Shown: positions 21,047 through 27,087 of the stretch, piece by piece
Layout of the letters: each line of letters starts with the position of its first letter
Position numbering within the stretch: position 1 is the first letter of the stretch
Assembly (NCBI GenBank): GCA_964348455.1
Contig: CAYGCQ010000016.1
Location: 1-27,121, forward strand
Length of the DNA stretch: 27,121 nt
Direction: 5' to 3'
Source: UBA10133 sp964348455
GTDB lineage: Bacteria > Patescibacteriota > Microgenomatia > UBA1400 > MFAQ01
The notes under the pieces: generated by a model
What the model was told of the DNA's origin: nothing
Database searches by the model: none
Seen by the model: only the letters and a program-made list of their open reading frames with translations
Made by a program: the position numbers and the translations under genes

Positions 21047-22327
21047 ATGAATAATATATTAGCGCCCATTCGCGCCTTGTTCAAAATTAAAGACCTTCGA
21101 AACCGTTTACTTTTTACGGCCGGTGTTATTCTAATTTTCCGTCTGGTCGCGCATATTCCAGCTCCAGGCATTAACCTAGAAGCTCTTAAGGGTTTGTTCA
21201 ACAGCTCCGCCTTCCTTTCACTTCTTGATGTCTTCTCGGGTGGTACCCTTACTAACTTTTCTGTTATGGCCTTGGGTTTAAATCCGTACATCAACGCCTC
21301 CATCATTATGCAAATGCTCGGCATGGTCGTTCCTAGCTTGGAAGCGCTTCAGAAAGAAGGGGACTATGGTCGCCAGAAGATCAATCAATACACTCGCTTA
21401 CTCACCATTCCACTTTGTTTCCTTCAGGGAATTGCTCTGATATTTCTACTTCGCAATCAAGGACTTACTACTACCGCCGATCCTCTCAAACTCGCGTCTA
21501 TTGTCTTTACTCTCGCCGCCGGTACTTCTTTTCTTATCTGGCTCGGAGAACAACTTAATGAATACGGTGTCGGTAACGGTATTAGTTTAATTATTTTTGT
21601 TGGTATTGTTAGTCGGCTTCCTGTCGCTGCTGCTCAGACCATCGCCACCATTGACCCGTCGAAGATTTTTGTCTACCTTATGTTTATCTTCTTTGCTATC
21701 GCATCCGTCTATGCAATCGTTAGGGTTGGAGAAGCTGTCCGCGAAGTGCCCATTCAGTCGGCTCGTCGAGGAGCTTCGTTTACTTCGAGCGTAGGCAATC
21801 ACCTACCTCTTCGCCTTAATCAAGCCGGCGTCATTCCAATCATCTTTGCCGTTTCTTTTATGCTCATTCCTAATTTGCTGGGGAGAGTTTTTGCATCCTC
21901 TTCGCAACCTTTCTTGTCTGGTTTCTCTAACGCTGTCACCACCTATCTTGCCCCAGATACTTTTCTTTACAATGCCCTCTACTTCTCTTTAGTGGTTGCT
22001 TTCTGCTATTTTTATACCGCCGTGGTCTTCAATCCGGAAAAGATTGCCAAAGATCTTCGTCAGTCCGGCTCTTTTATTCCCGGAGTAAGGCCTGGTCCTA
22101 ACACAGTCGACTATCTTAACTTTGTCTTAAACAGAATCACTTTGGTTGGTGCTTCTTTCTTGGGTCTAGTTGCCATTTTCCCATCAATTATTTCCGGCAT
22201 GACAGGCATTGCCGGTCTTGCTATCGGTGGTACTGGTATTCTAATCGTTGTTTCAGTCGTCTTGGAAATTCTCAAAACTGTAAATTCCCAGCTCTACATG
22301 TACAGTTACGACAAATTTTTAGATTAA
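21047..22327 (+). CDS. secY: Protein translocase subunit SecY
   Basis: 426 residues with about ten hydrophobic segments. Hallmarks: IFRLVAHIPAPGINLEAL near the first segment and plug, FSVMALGLNPYINASIIMQML, GNGISLIIFVGIVSR, QSARRGASFTSSVGNHLPLR with INQAGVIPIIF-type LNQAGVIPIIFA, and FIPGVRPGPNTVDYL. It forms the Sec channel with SecE/G for export and membrane insertion. No SD. It is followed by a repeat-bearing spacer and adk, the usual order. Confidence 0.97.
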   Translation: MNNILAPIRALFKIKDLRNRLLFTAGVILIFRLVAHIPAPGINLEALKGLFNSSAFLSLLDVFSGGTLTNFSVMALGLNPYINASIIMQMLGMVVPSLEALQKEGDYGRQKINQYTRLLTIPLCFLQGIALIFLLRNQGLTTTADPLKLASIVFTLAAGTSFLIWLGEQLNEYGVGNGISLIIFVGIVSRLPVAAAQTIATIDPSKIFVYLMFIFFAIASVYAIVRVGEAVREVPIQSARRGASFTSSVGNHLPLRLNQAGVIPIIFAVSFMLIPNLLGRVFASSSQPFLSGFSNAVTTYLAPDTFLYNALYFSLVVAFCYFYTAVVFNPEKIAKDLRQSGSFIPGVRPGPNTVDYLNFVLNRITLVGASFLGLVAIFPSIISGMTGIAGLAIGGTGILIVVSVVLEILKTVNSQLYMYSYDKFLD

Positions 22328-22331
22328 ACTT

Positions 22332-22373
22332 CGTTATTACGAGGAGTATGGTCACGACGTGGCAACCTCACTC
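22332..22373 (+). repeat. Degraded GTCATTGCGAGGAG-type repeat after secY
   Basis: CGTTATTACGAGGAGTATGG continues GTCACGACGTGGCAACCTCA. It aligns with the rplV copy (GTCATTGCGAGGAG...CGACGAAGCAA) with several changes, so it looks like an older copy. Confidence 0.5.
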
Positions 22374-22401
22374 CAACAATTAACAATTAGGAAAACGTAA
22401 T

Positions 22402-22428
22402 GTCATCCTCGCGAATGCGGGGATCCAT
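22402..22428 (+). repeat. GTCATCCTCGCGAATGCGGGG repeat before adk
   Basis: GTCATCCTCGCGAATGCGGG then GATCCAT. Same GTCATCC...GGATCCA outer frame as the other dispersed repeats, with the inner arm CTCGC/GCGGG. It ends 6 nt before the adk start codon. Confidence 0.65.
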
Positions 22429-22433
22429 AAATT

Positions 22434-22994
22434 ATGAACATCATTATTCTTGGACCCCAAGGCTCAGGCAAAGGTACTCAAGCCAAGTTACTAGCGGAGA
22501 AATACAACTTAACCAATATTTCTTCCGGAAAAAGATTGCGTGAATTTGCCAAAGGGGATTCTGATAAAGCCAAGCTTATCGCCGACCTTCTCACCACAGG
22601 AGCCCTTCTTCCCTTTGATACTGTCATGGAGGTCATCGAGTCCGACCTTATTGGAGCTCAAGCAGGCTTTATCTTAGACGGCAGCCCTAGAGACCTTATG
22701 CAGGCCGAATATTTAGACTGGTATTTGGGACAGCGCAATATAACTATCGATAAAGTTATACATCTCGACATTCCTAGAGAAGTTAGTTTAGATCGGTTAG
22801 CAAAGAGAGCTGTTACTGAGAATCGTTCTGACGATACACCGGATGCCATTCACGAAAGACTAGATATTTATGAAAAAGATACTATGCCTGTGATTGAATA
22901 TTATCGCAAACAGGGAAAAATGCTTGACGTTAGTGGTGTTGGAGAGGTTCAAGATGTTTTTAACGCTATCGTCTCCAAACTCGAACAAGAATAA
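22434..22994 (+). CDS. adk: Adenylate kinase
   Basis: 186 residues. P-loop GPQGSGKGT (8-16), the AMP-binding SSGKRLR region, FILDGSPRD (74-82, the usual FxLDGFPR with Phe replaced by Ser) and RLDIYEKDTMPVIEYY. The LID is the short type (KRAVTENRSDDTPDAI), without zinc Cys. It makes 2 ADP from ATP and AMP. Its place after secY is the usual spc order. No SD; a dispersed repeat ends just before the ATG. Confidence 0.95.
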   Translation: MNIIILGPQGSGKGTQAKLLAEKYNLTNISSGKRLREFAKGDSDKAKLIADLLTTGALLPFDTVMEVIESDLIGAQAGFILDGSPRDLMQAEYLDWYLGQRNITIDKVIHLDIPREVSLDRLAKRAVTENRSDDTPDAIHERLDIYEKDTMPVIEYYRKQGKMLDVSGVGEVQDVFNAIVSKLEQE

Positions 22995-23015
22995 TTTTTT
23001 TATCATCTTTTTTCT

Positions 23016-23045
23016 GTCATTCCCGACCTGATCGGGAATCTATAC
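23016..23045 (+). repeat. Dispersed palindromic repeat between adk and map
   Basis: GTCATTCCCGACCTGATCGG then GAATCTATAC, the same as the copy at 18182 over the shared length. Confidence 0.85.
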
Positions 23046-23115
23046 AAATAAATTCTATTTTCTTAGTTGCAAACATACTCGTGTGGCAATCTTCCTCCAT
23101 TAAGCATAAAATACT

Positions 23116-23163
23116 GTCATTCCTGCGAAAGCAGGCCGCTGGTACCCGAAGGGGTAAATCCAA
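23116..23163 (+). repeat. Interrupted GTCATTCCTGCGAAAGCAGG repeat before map
   Basis: GTCATTCCTGCGAAAGCAGG is a good palindromic arm pair, but the expected AATCCA end appears only after an extra CCGCTGGTACCCGAAGGGGT segment of about 21 nt. A nearby GTGTGGCAATCTTCCTCC (23081 onward) may be the remnant of another copy. Confidence 0.55.
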
Positions 23164-23171
23164 TAAATAAG

Positions 23172-23177
23172 TACAAT
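23172..23177 (+). promoter_or_regulatory. -10 box of map (leaderless)
   Basis: TACAAT (23172-23177) ends 8 nt before the map ATG. The spacing repeats that seen before the 19802, 20127 and CCA-enzyme genes. The surrounding sequence is AT-rich, so chance is possible. Confidence 0.4.
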
Positions 23178-23185
23178 ATAAATAA

Positions 23186-23920
23186 ATGACAAAACTACAA
23201 GCAATGACCGAGGGGGGCGCCCGCTTGGGGTGGATCAAAGGTCAGCTGGAAAAAATGGTTCAGGATGGGGTTACTCCATTGGAAGTTGATGCCGAATGCT
23301 ATCGCCTAATCAGGGAGGGAGGTGACAAACCTAATTTTTCTATGGAGCCGGGGTACAAACACTCGACATGCATTAACGTAAACGAAGGTATCGTTCATGG
23401 TATACCAGGAAACACTCCCTTCAAAAAAGGCGATGTTGTCAAGGTTGATATGGGCCTCATGCACGAAGGATTTCATTTGGATACTTCGATTACCGTCGCT
23501 ATCCCCCCGGTTTCTCCGAAAATCGCCAAATTTCTCGAGGTCAGTCAAAAATCGTTGGATGCCGCTATTTTTATGGCTAATCCTGGAAACACCGTTTATG
23601 ACATTGGCTTGGCTATGCAGACGGTTGTGGAGGCTGCAGGGTACAACGTTGTTCGCGAGCTTACCGGCCACAGCATCGGAAGAAAGCTCCATATGGAACC
23701 TTACATTCCTTGTTTTGCTGACAAGGCAGGAAAAAAACAGATTCTGGCCGTCGATCAAACTGTAGCTATCGAGTCGATGGTCACCATGGGGGACTGGCAT
23801 CTGATAGAGGATGAAGACGGCTGGACTCTTTCGACACAAGATGGTTCCATGACAGCCATGTATGAAGAAACTGTCTACATCACCGCTGACGGCCCCAAGA
23901 TTCTCACGGGTTTGAATTAG
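23186..23920 (+). CDS. map: Methionine aminopeptidase, type I
   Basis: Removes the initiator Met from nascent proteins. The 244 residues hold the five metal ligands of the pita-bread fold: Asp88 (VKVDMG), Asp99 (HLDTSIT), His162 (TGHSIGRKLHMEP), Glu196 (AIESM) and Glu227 (AMYEETV). The motif GHGIG is GHSIG here. The usual NxxxxHGIP appears as NEGIVHGIPG (66-75). There is no N-terminal zinc finger. It follows adk as in most spc operons, but infA comes only after two inserted genes. Confidence 0.95.
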   Translation: MTKLQAMTEGGARLGWIKGQLEKMVQDGVTPLEVDAECYRLIREGGDKPNFSMEPGYKHSTCINVNEGIVHGIPGNTPFKKGDVVKVDMGLMHEGFHLDTSITVAIPPVSPKIAKFLEVSQKSLDAAIFMANPGNTVYDIGLAMQTVVEAAGYNVVRELTGHSIGRKLHMEPYIPCFADKAGKKQILAVDQTVAIESMVTMGDWHLIEDEDGWTLSTQDGSMTAMYEETVYITADGPKILTGLN

Positions 23921-23922
23921 GC

Positions 23923-23928
23923 TATAAT
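23923..23928 (+). promoter_or_regulatory. -10 box of the first TIR-like gene
   Basis: Consensus TATAAT (23923-23928) begins 2 nt after the map stop codon, with a 33-nt stretch to the next ATG that includes AAGGAG (23951-23956). No convincing -35 is visible in the end of map. Confidence 0.55.
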
Positions 23929-23961
23929 CTACCAATCTTTGCAAGTTAAAAAGGAGTTTGA

Positions 23962-24360
23962 ATGTCCAAGAAACCGTTCCGGGTTTTAGTTGTTCACGCT
24001 GCTGGCGCCAATTACTGGGCAGATGATATCGTTAAGGGGTTGCTTTCGGAATTTGCAATGGACGTCATCACATTGGAGGACGTGCTCTTAAATGGTGAGC
24101 CTATAAATCTAAGAAAAATAGTCGATGAATCCGATGTCGTAGTAGTCGTGGATGATCGTAATCTCATGGATGACTTACTAGTTTCCACAATTGTGGAGTA
24201 TGCCAAGGCTGTGGGGAAAATTAAACCCGTCACCATCGACAAACCAAGTATCAGATTTGGTGTTGAGATGAGTGGCTACAACATAATCTACTACGATCAA
24301 GATCGGAGTTCCACCTTCTGGTTGTTATTATCAGCTCACATTCTCTTAAAAACAAAATAA
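23962..24360 (+). CDS. Small TIR-like protein 1 (tentative)
   Basis: 132 residues. The arrangement resembles a minimal TIR-type flavodoxin-like domain: strand RVLVVHAAG (7-15), helix ADDIVKGLLSEF, strand DVITLEDVLLNG (34-45), IVDESDVVVVVDD (53-65) for the box-2-like strand, helix with Glu79 (LLVSTIVEYAKAVG) and strand IKPVTID. In NADase TIRs the catalytic Glu lies in this helix, so Glu79 is a candidate. Motifs are weak and a different alpha/beta fold is possible. AAGGAG 6 nt before the ATG fixes the start. It is a one-gene unit with promoter and terminator, inserted between map and infA. Confidence 0.55.
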   Translation: MSKKPFRVLVVHAAGANYWADDIVKGLLSEFAMDVITLEDVLLNGEPINLRKIVDESDVVVVVDDRNLMDDLLVSTIVEYAKAVGKIKPVTIDKPSIRFGVEMSGYNIIYYDQDRSSTFWLLLSAHILLKTK

Positions 24361-24367
24361 TCTGACC

Positions 24368-24392
24368 AGGCCCTCAATGAGGGCCTTTTTTT
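24368..24392 (+). terminator. Intrinsic terminator between the two TIR-like genes
   Basis: AGGCCCTC (24368-24375) and GAGGGCCT (24379-24386) around AAT, followed by six T. The next -10 box begins 3-6 nt later. Confidence 0.9.
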
Positions 24393-24394
24393 CA

Positions 24395-24403
24395 TGCTAG
24401 AAT
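24395..24403 (+). promoter_or_regulatory. Extended -10 of the second TIR-like gene
   Basis: TG-C-TAGAAT (24395-24403) directly follows the terminator. The leader of about 30 nt carries TGGAG (24429-24433) before the ATG at 24439. Confidence 0.5.
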
Positions 24404-24438
24404 TCCCCATTCACATCCTTTGAAATTCTGGAGATAAA

Positions 24439-24870
24439 ATGCCGCCATTCCTAATACTTCACGCCATAGACTCAGACCTCGAAGCTAGGCTGATTTGTGA
24501 CAAGTTAAACTTTGCCGGTTTTATTGCTAATACTTATGAAGATGTGTTTGGTCACACTTCAAGACAAGACATACTTGAGGCACGATATGAATTAATAGAT
24601 GAGGCTCCGGCTGTAATAATACTAGCGAGTCAGTTTTTGTTTGGGAATGATGCTCTTGTCGCCTTTGCACTAATTGCACAGCAGCAGCACAAAATTATTC
24701 CTATAATCTATCGCCACGAAGTAGAACTTCCGGCATGGTTTGTTAACCCCATCCTGTTAAATTGGGATGAAGATGCCGGCTCTCAGGGCTGGAATAAGCT
24801 ATCAGAAGCTCTTCTCCTCAAGGTGGGACACCTATTTTGGCAATTTCCCGAGCTTCCCAAACCCAATTAA
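24439..24870 (+). CDS. Small TIR-like protein 2 (tentative)
   Basis: 143 residues. It follows the TIR/SEFIR pattern more closely than its neighbour: FLILHAIDSDLEARLICDKL (4-23, first strand, D-S-D and helix A), AGFIANTYEDVFG (26-38), EAPAVIILASQFLFGNDALV (55-74, box-2-like strand plus serine), HKIIPIIYRHEVELPAWF (84-101) and ILLNWDED (105-112). The helix after ASQFLFGND has no Glu near residues 74-78, where NADase TIRs place the catalytic one, so it may be a binding or scaffold domain. A weak SD (TGGAG) precedes the ATG. No other domain is fused. The pairing with the preceding gene suggests, but does not show, that they act together. Confidence 0.55.
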   Translation: MPPFLILHAIDSDLEARLICDKLNFAGFIANTYEDVFGHTSRQDILEARYELIDEAPAVIILASQFLFGNDALVAFALIAQQQHKIIPIIYRHEVELPAWFVNPILLNWDEDAGSQGWNKLSEALLLKVGHLFWQFPELPKPN

Positions 24871-24879
24871 TCAACCTCG

Positions 24880-24937
24880 CAAGGCTAGCTCTAGCCTTGA
24901 ATAGGAACGTTTCTATTACATTTGGTGACGAGGTCAC
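24880..24937 (+). other. Three consecutive hairpins, possible structured RNA
   Basis: The 312-nt gap 24871-25182 has no supportable gene. It opens with CAAGGCTAG/CTAGCCTTG (24880-24899, perfect), AATAGGA/TTCTATT (24900-24917, one G-U) and GTGAC/GTCAC (24925-24937). About 105 nt of less structured sequence follows, then a terminator at 25044. It may be a small RNA or the structured 3' UTR of the second TIR-like gene. No known RNA family was recognised. Confidence 0.4.
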
Positions 24938-25043
24938 TCTTTCTTGGTTTGGACACGTTCACAAATTCGAGCCAGACGTTTCTAAAACTATTTACAAATT
25001 ATGACTCGATCCAATCTCGTACTTGCATTGTGAGTCTGCAGCG

Positions 25044-25070
25044 AAGTCCGCCTAAAAGGCGGACTTTTTT
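25044..25070 (+). terminator. Intrinsic terminator upstream of infA
   Basis: AAGTCCGCC (25044-25052) and GGCGGACTT (25058-25066) around TAAAA, followed by TTTT. It closes the accessory cassette and insulates the infA promoter. Confidence 0.9.
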
Positions 25071-25096
25071 ATACTTAAACAGCCATGGCTATTTTG

Positions 25097-25105
25097 TGTT
25101 ACAAT
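25097..25105 (+). promoter_or_regulatory. Possible upstream infA promoter
   Basis: TG-T-TACAAT (25097-25105), an extended -10 placed 77 nt before infA and downstream of the terminator. It may act together with the closer one at 25155. Confidence 0.35.
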
Positions 25106-25154
25106 TGCCAAACAAAGAGGTATTGCTCTTGCCCTAGCAAATTGTAGCTAGGTT

Positions 25155-25163
25155 TGGTACAAT
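25155..25163 (+). promoter_or_regulatory. Extended -10 promoter of infA
   Basis: TG-G-TACAAT (25155-25163) lies 19 nt before the infA ATG, giving a leader of roughly 13 nt without SD. It is the likely promoter that restarts the infA-rpmJ-rpsM-rpsK-rpsD-rpoA run after the cassette. Confidence 0.5.
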
Positions 25164-25182
25164 ACCGTTTGCACATCTCAAT

Positions 25183-25401
25183 ATGCCAAAAAATCAGATG
25201 ACAGAGGTAAACGGAGTCGTTTCCGAGGCCTTACCCAACACTCAGTTTCGGGTGACCCTTGAAGACGGCAGAGAAATCTTAGCTCATCTTGCTGGGCGAA
25301 TGCGATTACATCGCATCCGCGTAATGCCCGGGGATAAAGTAAAGCTCGAAATGAGCGAATACGACCTGGACAAAGGCAGGATAATATATAGATCGAACTA
25401 A
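25183..25401 (+). CDS. infA: Translation initiation factor IF-1
   Basis: 72 residues, normal length. An OB-fold S1-like domain with GVVSEALPNTQFRVTLEDGR, ILAHLAGRMRLHRIRVMPGD and KVKLEMSEYDLDKGRIIYR matches IF-1, which blocks the A site during initiation. It precedes rpmJ and rpsM as usual. The start has no SD and follows a close -10 box. Confidence 0.97.
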   Translation: MPKNQMTEVNGVVSEALPNTQFRVTLEDGREILAHLAGRMRLHRIRVMPGDKVKLEMSEYDLDKGRIIYRSN

Positions 25402-25446
25402 TTCCGCTTCACTCTACAACAATTATTTAATTAAACTTAAACACGA

Positions 25447-25560
25447 ATGCGGGTTCAATCGTCCGTCAGGCCTCGTTGCAAAAATTGCAAAATTATTAAA
25501 CGCCATGGCAAGGTGTTGGTCATTTGTATCACACCTCGCCACAAGCAGCGCCAAGGATAA
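25447..25560 (+). CDS. rpmJ: 50S ribosomal protein L36 (bL36)
   Basis: A 37-residue ORF: MRVQSSVRPRCKNCKIIKRH then GKVLVICITPRHKQRQG. This is bL36, with zinc ligands Cys11, Cys14, Cys27 and His32 and the RHKQRQG end. The position between infA and rpsM is the standard one. The ATG follows AACACGA, 45 nt after infA. It stabilises 23S rRNA near the peptidyl transferase region. Confidence 0.95.
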   Translation: MRVQSSVRPRCKNCKIIKRHGKVLVICITPRHKQRQG

Positions 25561-25572
25561 AACACATAAAAT

Positions 25573-25959
25573 ATGCCTAGACTATCAGGTATCGACATTC
25601 CAAACGAAAAGAAAATCGACATTTCTCTAACCTATATTTACGGAATTGGGCCAAAGGTTGCCAAAGACATTCTAAAAAAAGCAAAGGTCGATCCAAACAC
25701 CCGCACTAAGAATCTTACAGGAGAAGAGTTAAAAAGCATTCAGCTAGTAATTAACTCCACCCCTACCGAAGGAGAGCTCCGCAAATCTATCCGAGACAAC
25801 ATCGAAACACTAAAGCGAATTCAAGCTTATAGAGGCGTCAGACACTCCATGGGTCTCCCCGTCAGAGGTCAGAGAACCAAGACAAACGCTCGTACCCGTA
25901 AAGGGAAGAGAAAGACCATTGGTGCCGTATCAAAAGAAGCTGCCCTAGCAAAGAAGTAA
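25573..25959 (+). CDS. rpsM: 30S ribosomal protein S13 (uS13)
   Basis: 128 residues. MPRLSGIDIPNEKKIDISLT, YIYGIGPKVAKDIL (helix-hairpin-helix) and RGVRHSMGLPVRGQRTKTNA with a basic tail are the S13 pattern. It sits in the 30S head and bridges to L5. The start lies in a CATAAAAT-ATG context like those of rpsK and rpsD, with no SD. Confidence 0.97.
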   Translation: MPRLSGIDIPNEKKIDISLTYIYGIGPKVAKDILKKAKVDPNTRTKNLTGEELKSIQLVINSTPTEGELRKSIRDNIETLKRIQAYRGVRHSMGLPVRGQRTKTNARTRKGKRKTIGAVSKEAALAKK

Positions 25960-25971
25960 CAAATACATAAA

Positions 25972-26409
25972 ATGCCAGAAAAAAAATCAAACACCAAAGC
26001 CGTTAAGACTAATAGAGTAACAAAAGTTGTCAAAAGCAAGAAGTCTTCTGCTGTTCATTTCAAAAGTGGCCAGGGCAAGATGTACGTCAAATCCACTTTT
26101 AATACTACATATGTTACTTTCACAGACGCCGGTGGAAACACTGTCTGCTGGAGTTCAGCCGGTACCTGCGGGTTCAAAGGTGCCAAGCGCTCTACCCCTT
26201 TTGCAGCCACGACAATTATTGAAGAAGGTCTACGAAAAGCTAAAACTCTTGGCATGACCAGCGTTGACGCTTATCTAAAAGGTCCTGGCCCAGGAAAAGA
26301 TGCTGCTCTTCGAGTTCTAAAAACTTCCGGTGTAGAAATTAACATGTTGGCTGACACCACCCCAATTCCTCACAATGGTTGTCGTCCAAAAAAACACCGA
26401 AGAGTCTAA
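25972..26409 (+). CDS. rpsK: 30S ribosomal protein S11 (uS11), basic N-terminal extension
   Basis: 145 residues, about 15 more than usual because of a Lys/Thr/Val-rich start (residues 1-32). The core is plain: KMYVKSTFNTTYVTFTDAGG, WSSAGTCGFKGAKRSTPFAA, then the GPGPGKDAALRVL loop and TTPIPHNGCRPKKHRRV end. S11 forms the platform near the Shine-Dalgarno/anti-SD helix site, which is notable in a genome that seems to use few SDs. Confidence 0.97.
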   Translation: MPEKKSNTKAVKTNRVTKVVKSKKSSAVHFKSGQGKMYVKSTFNTTYVTFTDAGGNTVCWSSAGTCGFKGAKRSTPFAATTIIEEGLRKAKTLGMTSVDAYLKGPGPGKDAALRVLKTSGVEINMLADTTPIPHNGCRPKKHRRV

Positions 26410-26431
26410 TAATCACTAAACTATACATAAA

Positions 26432-27055
26432 ATGGCAAAATATATTGATCCAAAATGCAGACTATGTCGAAGAGAAGGCGTCAAGCTTTATCTCAAAGGC
26501 GCACGCTGTTTTTCCCCTAAATGTCCTATCGAAAAGAGAGGGGCTCAAGTACCTGGCCAGCATGGTAAAAAAAGAGCCCGTGGTCGAATCTCTGGTTACG
26601 GAACTCAGCTTCGAGAAAAACAAAAAGCCAAGCGCACCTATGCAGTGTTAGAAAGTCAGTTTCATGGGTACTACGAGCAGGCTATCAAGGCCAAAGACAA
26701 CACAGCCGAAGTATTAATTCAGCTCTTAGAATCCCGCTTAGACAACGTTTGTTTCCGCATGGGATTTGTTACTTCCAGATCTCTAGCTCGACAACTTGTC
26801 ACTCACGGAAATGTACTTGTAAATGGTAAAAAAGTCGACGTTCCTTCATTTCAAACCAAACCTGGAATGGTAATTTCTTTGCCTGAGCACGCCGCCAAGT
26901 TTGACTTCGTTGCTCCCAATCTCATCGAGAAAAATCAGCCGGCCAAGTGGCTCAGTCGAGTCGGCACTCAGGGCAAGATAGATCGAATGCCCACTAGAGA
27001 CGAAATTGGCTCAGATATTAAAACCAATCTTATTATTGAGTTCTACTCAAGATAA
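26432..27055 (+). CDS. rpsD: 30S ribosomal protein S4 (uS4), zinc type
   Basis: 207 residues. The N-terminus has four Cys: 9, 12, 26 and 31 (CRLC...RCFSPKC), the zinc-binding form. The S4 core continues with PGQHGKKRARGRISGYGTQL, RLDNVCFRMGFVTSRSLARQ and the S4 RNA-binding domain LVTHGNVLVNGKKVDVPSF. S4 is a primary 16S binder and, in E. coli, the alpha-operon repressor. Same CATAAAATG start context as rpsK. Confidence 0.97.
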   Translation: MAKYIDPKCRLCRREGVKLYLKGARCFSPKCPIEKRGAQVPGQHGKKRARGRISGYGTQLREKQKAKRTYAVLESQFHGYYEQAIKAKDNTAEVLIQLLESRLDNVCFRMGFVTSRSLARQLVTHGNVLVNGKKVDVPSFQTKPGMVISLPEHAAKFDFVAPNLIEKNQPAKWLSRVGTQGKIDRMPTRDEIGSDIKTNLIIEFYSR

Positions 27056-27087
27056 TTCATTTAACAATTATTTATATTTAACAAAAA

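Noticed and set aside
13151..23163. CRISPR array suggested by many similar short repeats
   Set aside because: Copies are irregularly spaced over 20 kb, vary in their inner sequence, have no uniform spacers and no cas genes nearby. They are dispersed palindromic elements.
23306..23944. Long minus-strand open frame of 212 codons over map
   Set aside because: It is fully antisense to a clear methionine aminopeptidase and shows no family pattern.
24922..25137. Open frame of 71 codons in the infA upstream gap
   Set aside because: It runs through a strong intrinsic terminator and has no SD or recognisable sequence.
24871..25182. tRNA or known housekeeping RNA in the gap before infA
   Set aside because: No cloverleaf, T-loop motif or SRP/RNase P/tmRNA landmarks were found; only the hairpins and a terminator are supportable.
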